64,000 nucleotides of DNA from Ensifer adhaerens (GTDB lineage: Bacteria > Pseudomonadota > Alphaproteobacteria > Rhizobiales > Rhizobiaceae): the NCBI RefSeq assembly GCF_020035535.1, contig NZ_CP083349.1, forward strand, positions 372,001-436,000, read 5' to 3'. The notes under the pieces were generated by a model, which saw nothing but the letters and a program-made list of their open reading frames with translations, did not search any database and was not told the DNA's origin. Shown piece after piece: positions 61,579-64,000 of this stretch. A program made the translations under genes and the position numbers. How positions within the stretch are numbered: the stretch's first letter is position 1; every line of letters begins with the position of its first letter.

Positions 61579-61809
61579 TCACTTAACCTTCCAGCCTTTG
61601 AGACCCTTGAACGCGCCCTTAAGCATTTTATCCACTTCAGCCTTCGCGTGCTTCATAGCGCGCTTCTTGATGTCGCCATAAGGTCCGAAGTCTGCACCGC
61701 ATGATTTGCATTTGGCATGGTCGTCGTCGGTGTAGTCATCTGGCAATTCGATCTTTGTGGGACCGCATTTCGAGCAGGTGAAGGTGACGTCTATAGTGTC
61801 TTCTGCCAT
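61579..61809 (-). CDS. zinc-ribbon protein, 76 aa
   Basis: CSKCGPTKIELPDDY and CKSCGADFG form one zinc ribbon; the C-terminal half is basic and helical (KKRAMKHAKAEVDKMLKGAF). Role unknown; nucleic-acid binding is plausible. It lies downstream of alpA on the same strand after 81 bases. Confidence 0.65.
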   Translation of the reverse strand: MAEDTIDVTFTCSKCGPTKIELPDDYTDDDHAKCKSCGADFGPYGDIKKRAMKHAKAEVDKMLKGAFKGLKGWKVK

Positions 61810-61890
61810 GTGCCATCTCCTGATTCGGTACAGGTATGTTCACATAATGTTCTTTGGTTGTCGATGATGACAACCGCAACCGCTTGTGGA

Positions 61891-62100
61891 TCAGGTGCGA
61901 TTTTTGGCTCGCCCCGCAATCCGCTCGTCAATCCATGCCAGCACCTCTGAGCGCACGAATGCCACGCGGCGTTCGCCGAGTTCGACCGCATCTGGAAATC
62001 GGCCGGCCACGCGGAGGCGGTTGACCATCGTGCGCGAGAGACTGGTCAGCGCGCAGATCTCTTTCATCGGAATCAGGATGGGGGTTGGTTTCCGGGTCAT
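61891..62100 (-). CDS. AlpA-family excisionase-like regulator
   Basis: 69 aa. LIPMKEICALTSLSRTMVNR followed by LRVAGRFPDAVELGERRVAF and VLAWIDERIAG is the AlpA/MerR winged-helix plan. It begins 2 bases after the stop of the recombinase gene, so the two are co-expressed as an integration/excision module. Confidence 0.8.
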   Translation of the reverse strand: MTRKPTPILIPMKEICALTSLSRTMVNRLRVAGRFPDAVELGERRVAFVRSEVLAWIDERIAGRAKNRT

Positions 62101-62102
62101 CT

Positions 62103-64000
62103 TCACGCCGCCATCCAAACTTCGTTCAAGATCCGCGCTGCCAATGCTGCCTTATCCTCCGGCAGGAAACGACCGTAGTGGCTGCGGATCATTTCGGGCG
62201 TGTCTTGGATGGCGTAACTCGCTTGCTCGTAGGAGCCGGTCTTCTTCAAGATGTGTGTTGCCAGGACGTCGCGCACGTTATGTGGCCCATGGGGCAGGAG
62301 ACCCTTGATTGCTCCACGGCCTGTGTATGGGTTGTAGATGCCGTAGCGCTGAATGGTGAGACGCCAGACTTCGTAAAAGGACGAGCTATCGTATGTCGCG
62401 TCTTTGGTGTTCGACTTCGTCGTCTTGACGAAGAAAGTGCCCGGATCATCGACCTCGCTCAGGAGCGCTCCTCGGTGCCGGCTCACGTAGGCATCGATGT
62501 AGTGGTAGAGATCCAAGAGGTCTGGCAGGACCAGGCGGAATGGCTTCTGACCGAAAAACGATGAGCTTGCGTTTTTGAATGCGTTGGCAGGAATCAATAC
62601 TTCCCAGCCGTTCTCTCGATCGCTCCACCGTAGCTCACCGCATTTCAGATCCTCGAGACGGCGCTCCGATGTGGGGAGCCGACCGCGGGGACATACAAGC
62701 AACTGTCGCAGATTTTTCTGACGAAGCCCGAGATGCAGGCCTAGCCGCAGCAAGAGGAACGACCGTACTGCTTCTGCCGCGGCTCGCGGGTGCCGTTTCT
62801 CATCGGGCATCCGAGCGAGGATCTCGTCGGTGATTTTTCGGTACTCCGAGAGCGGGCTATCGGTCTCAAGCACGCACATGATTGGCTCGAACGGATCCCG
62901 GTGGACCCGCGCGACTCGTTGGATTTCCTTCAATCGATTGGTGAGGTGGCGATAGAAATTGTCGCAGTAGCCATGCCAGTCGCTGGACGCAGCCGTGATT
63001 TCGGATTCTGAGACAAGCCCTGGGATCGGCCGGACGCGCGTGAGCAACTCCGGGTGCTGACGAAGCCAGCCTGTTTCCTTGCGCGTTAGGGCAAGCGCGA
63101 CGGACAGCATGTTCACTTCCCACGTGGTGTAAAAGCCCCGGCGATGCTCGCGCCAGCGCAGGTACCAATCCCAGACGCCAGGAAAGGCGAGCAGGCCGAA
63201 TGTCAGGCGCTCAAAGGGAATTCCGTAGCCCCGCACACCTTCGTTCGGCGATGCAGACAGCGCGCCGAACATCAAGCCGAGGTGTTCGATCTTCTGAGCG
63301 GCAGTTTCCTCGCCCCAAACGCCGTTTCGCTGAAAGCCGAGATCTGTGAGCGTGGTCGTCTTGAATCGGATAAGACCTTCCATCTCAGCGGCCAGGCTCG
63401 CGGGTGCATCAAGGCCGCCGGACAAAAGGTCAGGGTCGACGGTGTTCGGATCCTCGTCTTCGATGTCCCAAACCGGTGAAACTGAACGGCCGGTCAGGGC
63501 AGGGAACCGAATTGCATAGCGCTGCTTAATCGCCGCCGCTTGGAATCGGCGGTATTCGGTCGTGCCGCTGATAATGACCCGCCGCACCCATTCGATAATC
63601 TCCTCTCGTTTTTTGAATGGAAGGGAGTTGAAGTCGTCGGGTAGATGCCAGGCGAGCCGCCGGCGTTCGGCCTCCCCAATCCCAGCCCCCACATTGTGGC
63701 CCTTAGTCGCGCGCATCGCGTTCGGCAGCTTGCTTTTGAAGTAGCCGGCTGGAAGTCGATAGCGGCTTTCGATCCGTCCAAGAATCTCGAGGCTTTGGAC
63801 GCTCCTCGGCGGTTTTTCTCCATTGAACCAAACAACAATCGTCTTGCGATTGAATGCCTCTCCGGGGCGAGTGATGGCTTTGTGCAGGTGCCAGCAGGTG
63901 TCGCCGTGGCGCCGCATATGAAGCTGAAGTGCCTCGGTGAAAGTTGCGGGGTCGTCCCAGTCATCGAAAAGAGGTTCGGGGAACTCGACGATGGGTCTCG
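62103..64000 (-). CDS. large tyrosine recombinase-like protein, N-terminus outside the window
   Basis: At least 632 aa and open to the window edge (an internal ATG lies at 63917). The visible N-terminal part (LQLHMRRHGDTCWHLHKAIT, VVWFNGEKPPRSVQSLEILG) resembles an XRE-type DNA-binding domain. The C-terminal third has tyrosine-recombinase residues: R in RLGLHLGLRQKNLRQL, HxxR in HGPHNVRDVLATH, and Y in RSHYGRF. It is much longer than a phage integrase. With alpA it marks a second mobile module. Confidence 0.75.
   Translation of the reverse strand, partial: RPIVEFPEPLFDDWDDPATFTEALQLHMRRHGDTCWHLHKAITRPGEAFNRKTIVVWFNGEKPPRSVQSLEILGRIESRYRLPAGYFKSKLPNAMRATKGHNVGAGIGEAERRRLAWHLPDDFNSLPFKKREEIIEWVRRVIISGTTEYRRFQAAAIKQRYAIRFPALTGRSVSPVWDIEDEDPNTVDPDLLSGGLDAPASLAAEMEGLIRFKTTTLTDLGFQRNGVWGEETAAQKIEHLGLMFGALSASPNEGVRGYGIPFERLTFGLLAFPGVWDWYLRWREHRRGFYTTWEVNMLSVALALTRKETGWLRQHPELLTRVRPIPGLVSESEITAASSDWHGYCDNFYRHLTNRLKEIQRVARVHRDPFEPIMCVLETDSPLSEYRKITDEILARMPDEKRHPRAAAEAVRSFLLLRLGLHLGLRQKNLRQLLVCPRGRLPTSERRLEDLKCGELRWSDRENGWEVLIPANAFKNASSSFFGQKPFRLVLPDLLDLYHYIDAYVSRHRGALLSEVDDPGTFFVKTTKSNTKDATYDSSSFYEVWRLTIQRYGIYNPYTGRGAIKGLLPHGPHNVRDVLATHILKKTGSYEQASYAIQDTPEMIRSHYGRFLPEDKAALAARILNEVWMAA

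Larger units (their letters stand above)
25595..64000. mobile_element. integrated element: P22-like podovirus prophage plus cargo, right end outside the window
   Basis: The left end is the tRNA-Gln fragment with an adjacent integrase. The phage part runs through early/replication genes (27.1-32.6 kb), packaging and head (34.1-44 kb), tail and ejection (42.2-53.5 kb) and lysis (54-57 kb). Gene order, portal size and short-tail proteins suggest a P22-like podovirus. Beyond 57 kb are accessory genes and a second AlpA/recombinase module. The boundary between prophage and any second element is not resolved. Confidence 0.85.

Overview
The window is about 64 kb of high-GC alphaproteobacterial DNA, most likely chromosome of a Sinorhizobium/Ensifer-type rhizobium. 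The call rests on RirA, an Irr-type iron operator, a PhyR/NepR general stress pair with EcfG-type promoters, and a gene order (mmsA, iron-binding protein, rirA, dppABCDF, ridA, phyR) that I recall from S. meliloti; no database was searched.

Positions 1-25,594 are host chromosome. The window opens inside mmsA. Next come a deletion scar joining a DUF898 fragment to an M48 peptidase fragment, an iron(III)-binding protein facing rirA, a response regulator and a LuxR-type regulator, a complete dppABCDF dipeptide operon and ridA. From 11.7 to 22.7 kb lies a general-stress neighbourhood. It holds phyR and a divergent nepR, plus six sites matching GGAAC-N16/17-CGTT. These sit in front of small membrane, CsbD-linked, DUF1328 and hypothetical genes. 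An 1.88-kb insertion sequence has landed in the loop of the terminator hairpin after csbD. An FAD amino-acid oxidoreductase, an SDR/TetR divergent pair, a FAH-family enzyme and short hypotheticals complete this part.

At 25,595 the DNA switches to an integrated element. The junction is a 3' fragment of a tRNA-Gln(CTG) gene next to a tyrosine integrase. The element is a P22-like podovirus prophage: integrase, an early operon behind a sigma70 promoter, a prim-pol/helicase, an array of GTTCCCA repeats, then terminase, portal, scaffold, coat, adaptors, tail hub, an S74-chaperone protein, two large putative ejection proteins, tail fibre, GH19 endolysin and spanins. The small membrane gene after the endolysin is interrupted by an IS3-family element with an unusual 16-bp flanking duplication, so lysis is probably impaired. 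I could not identify a CI-type repressor.

From 57 to 64 kb is cargo: a one-TM membrane protein, a two-gene operon pairing a HEPN-like protein (RX5H motif) with a GIY-YIG-like protein, zinc-ribbon proteins, an AT-richer OLD-type ATPase/TOPRIM nuclease, and a second integration module made of AlpA and a large tyrosine recombinase open at the window edge. The HEPN/GIY-YIG pair and the OLD-type gene are the best candidates for an uncharacterised defence system. The second tRNA-Gln copy expected at the far end of the element is not in the window.
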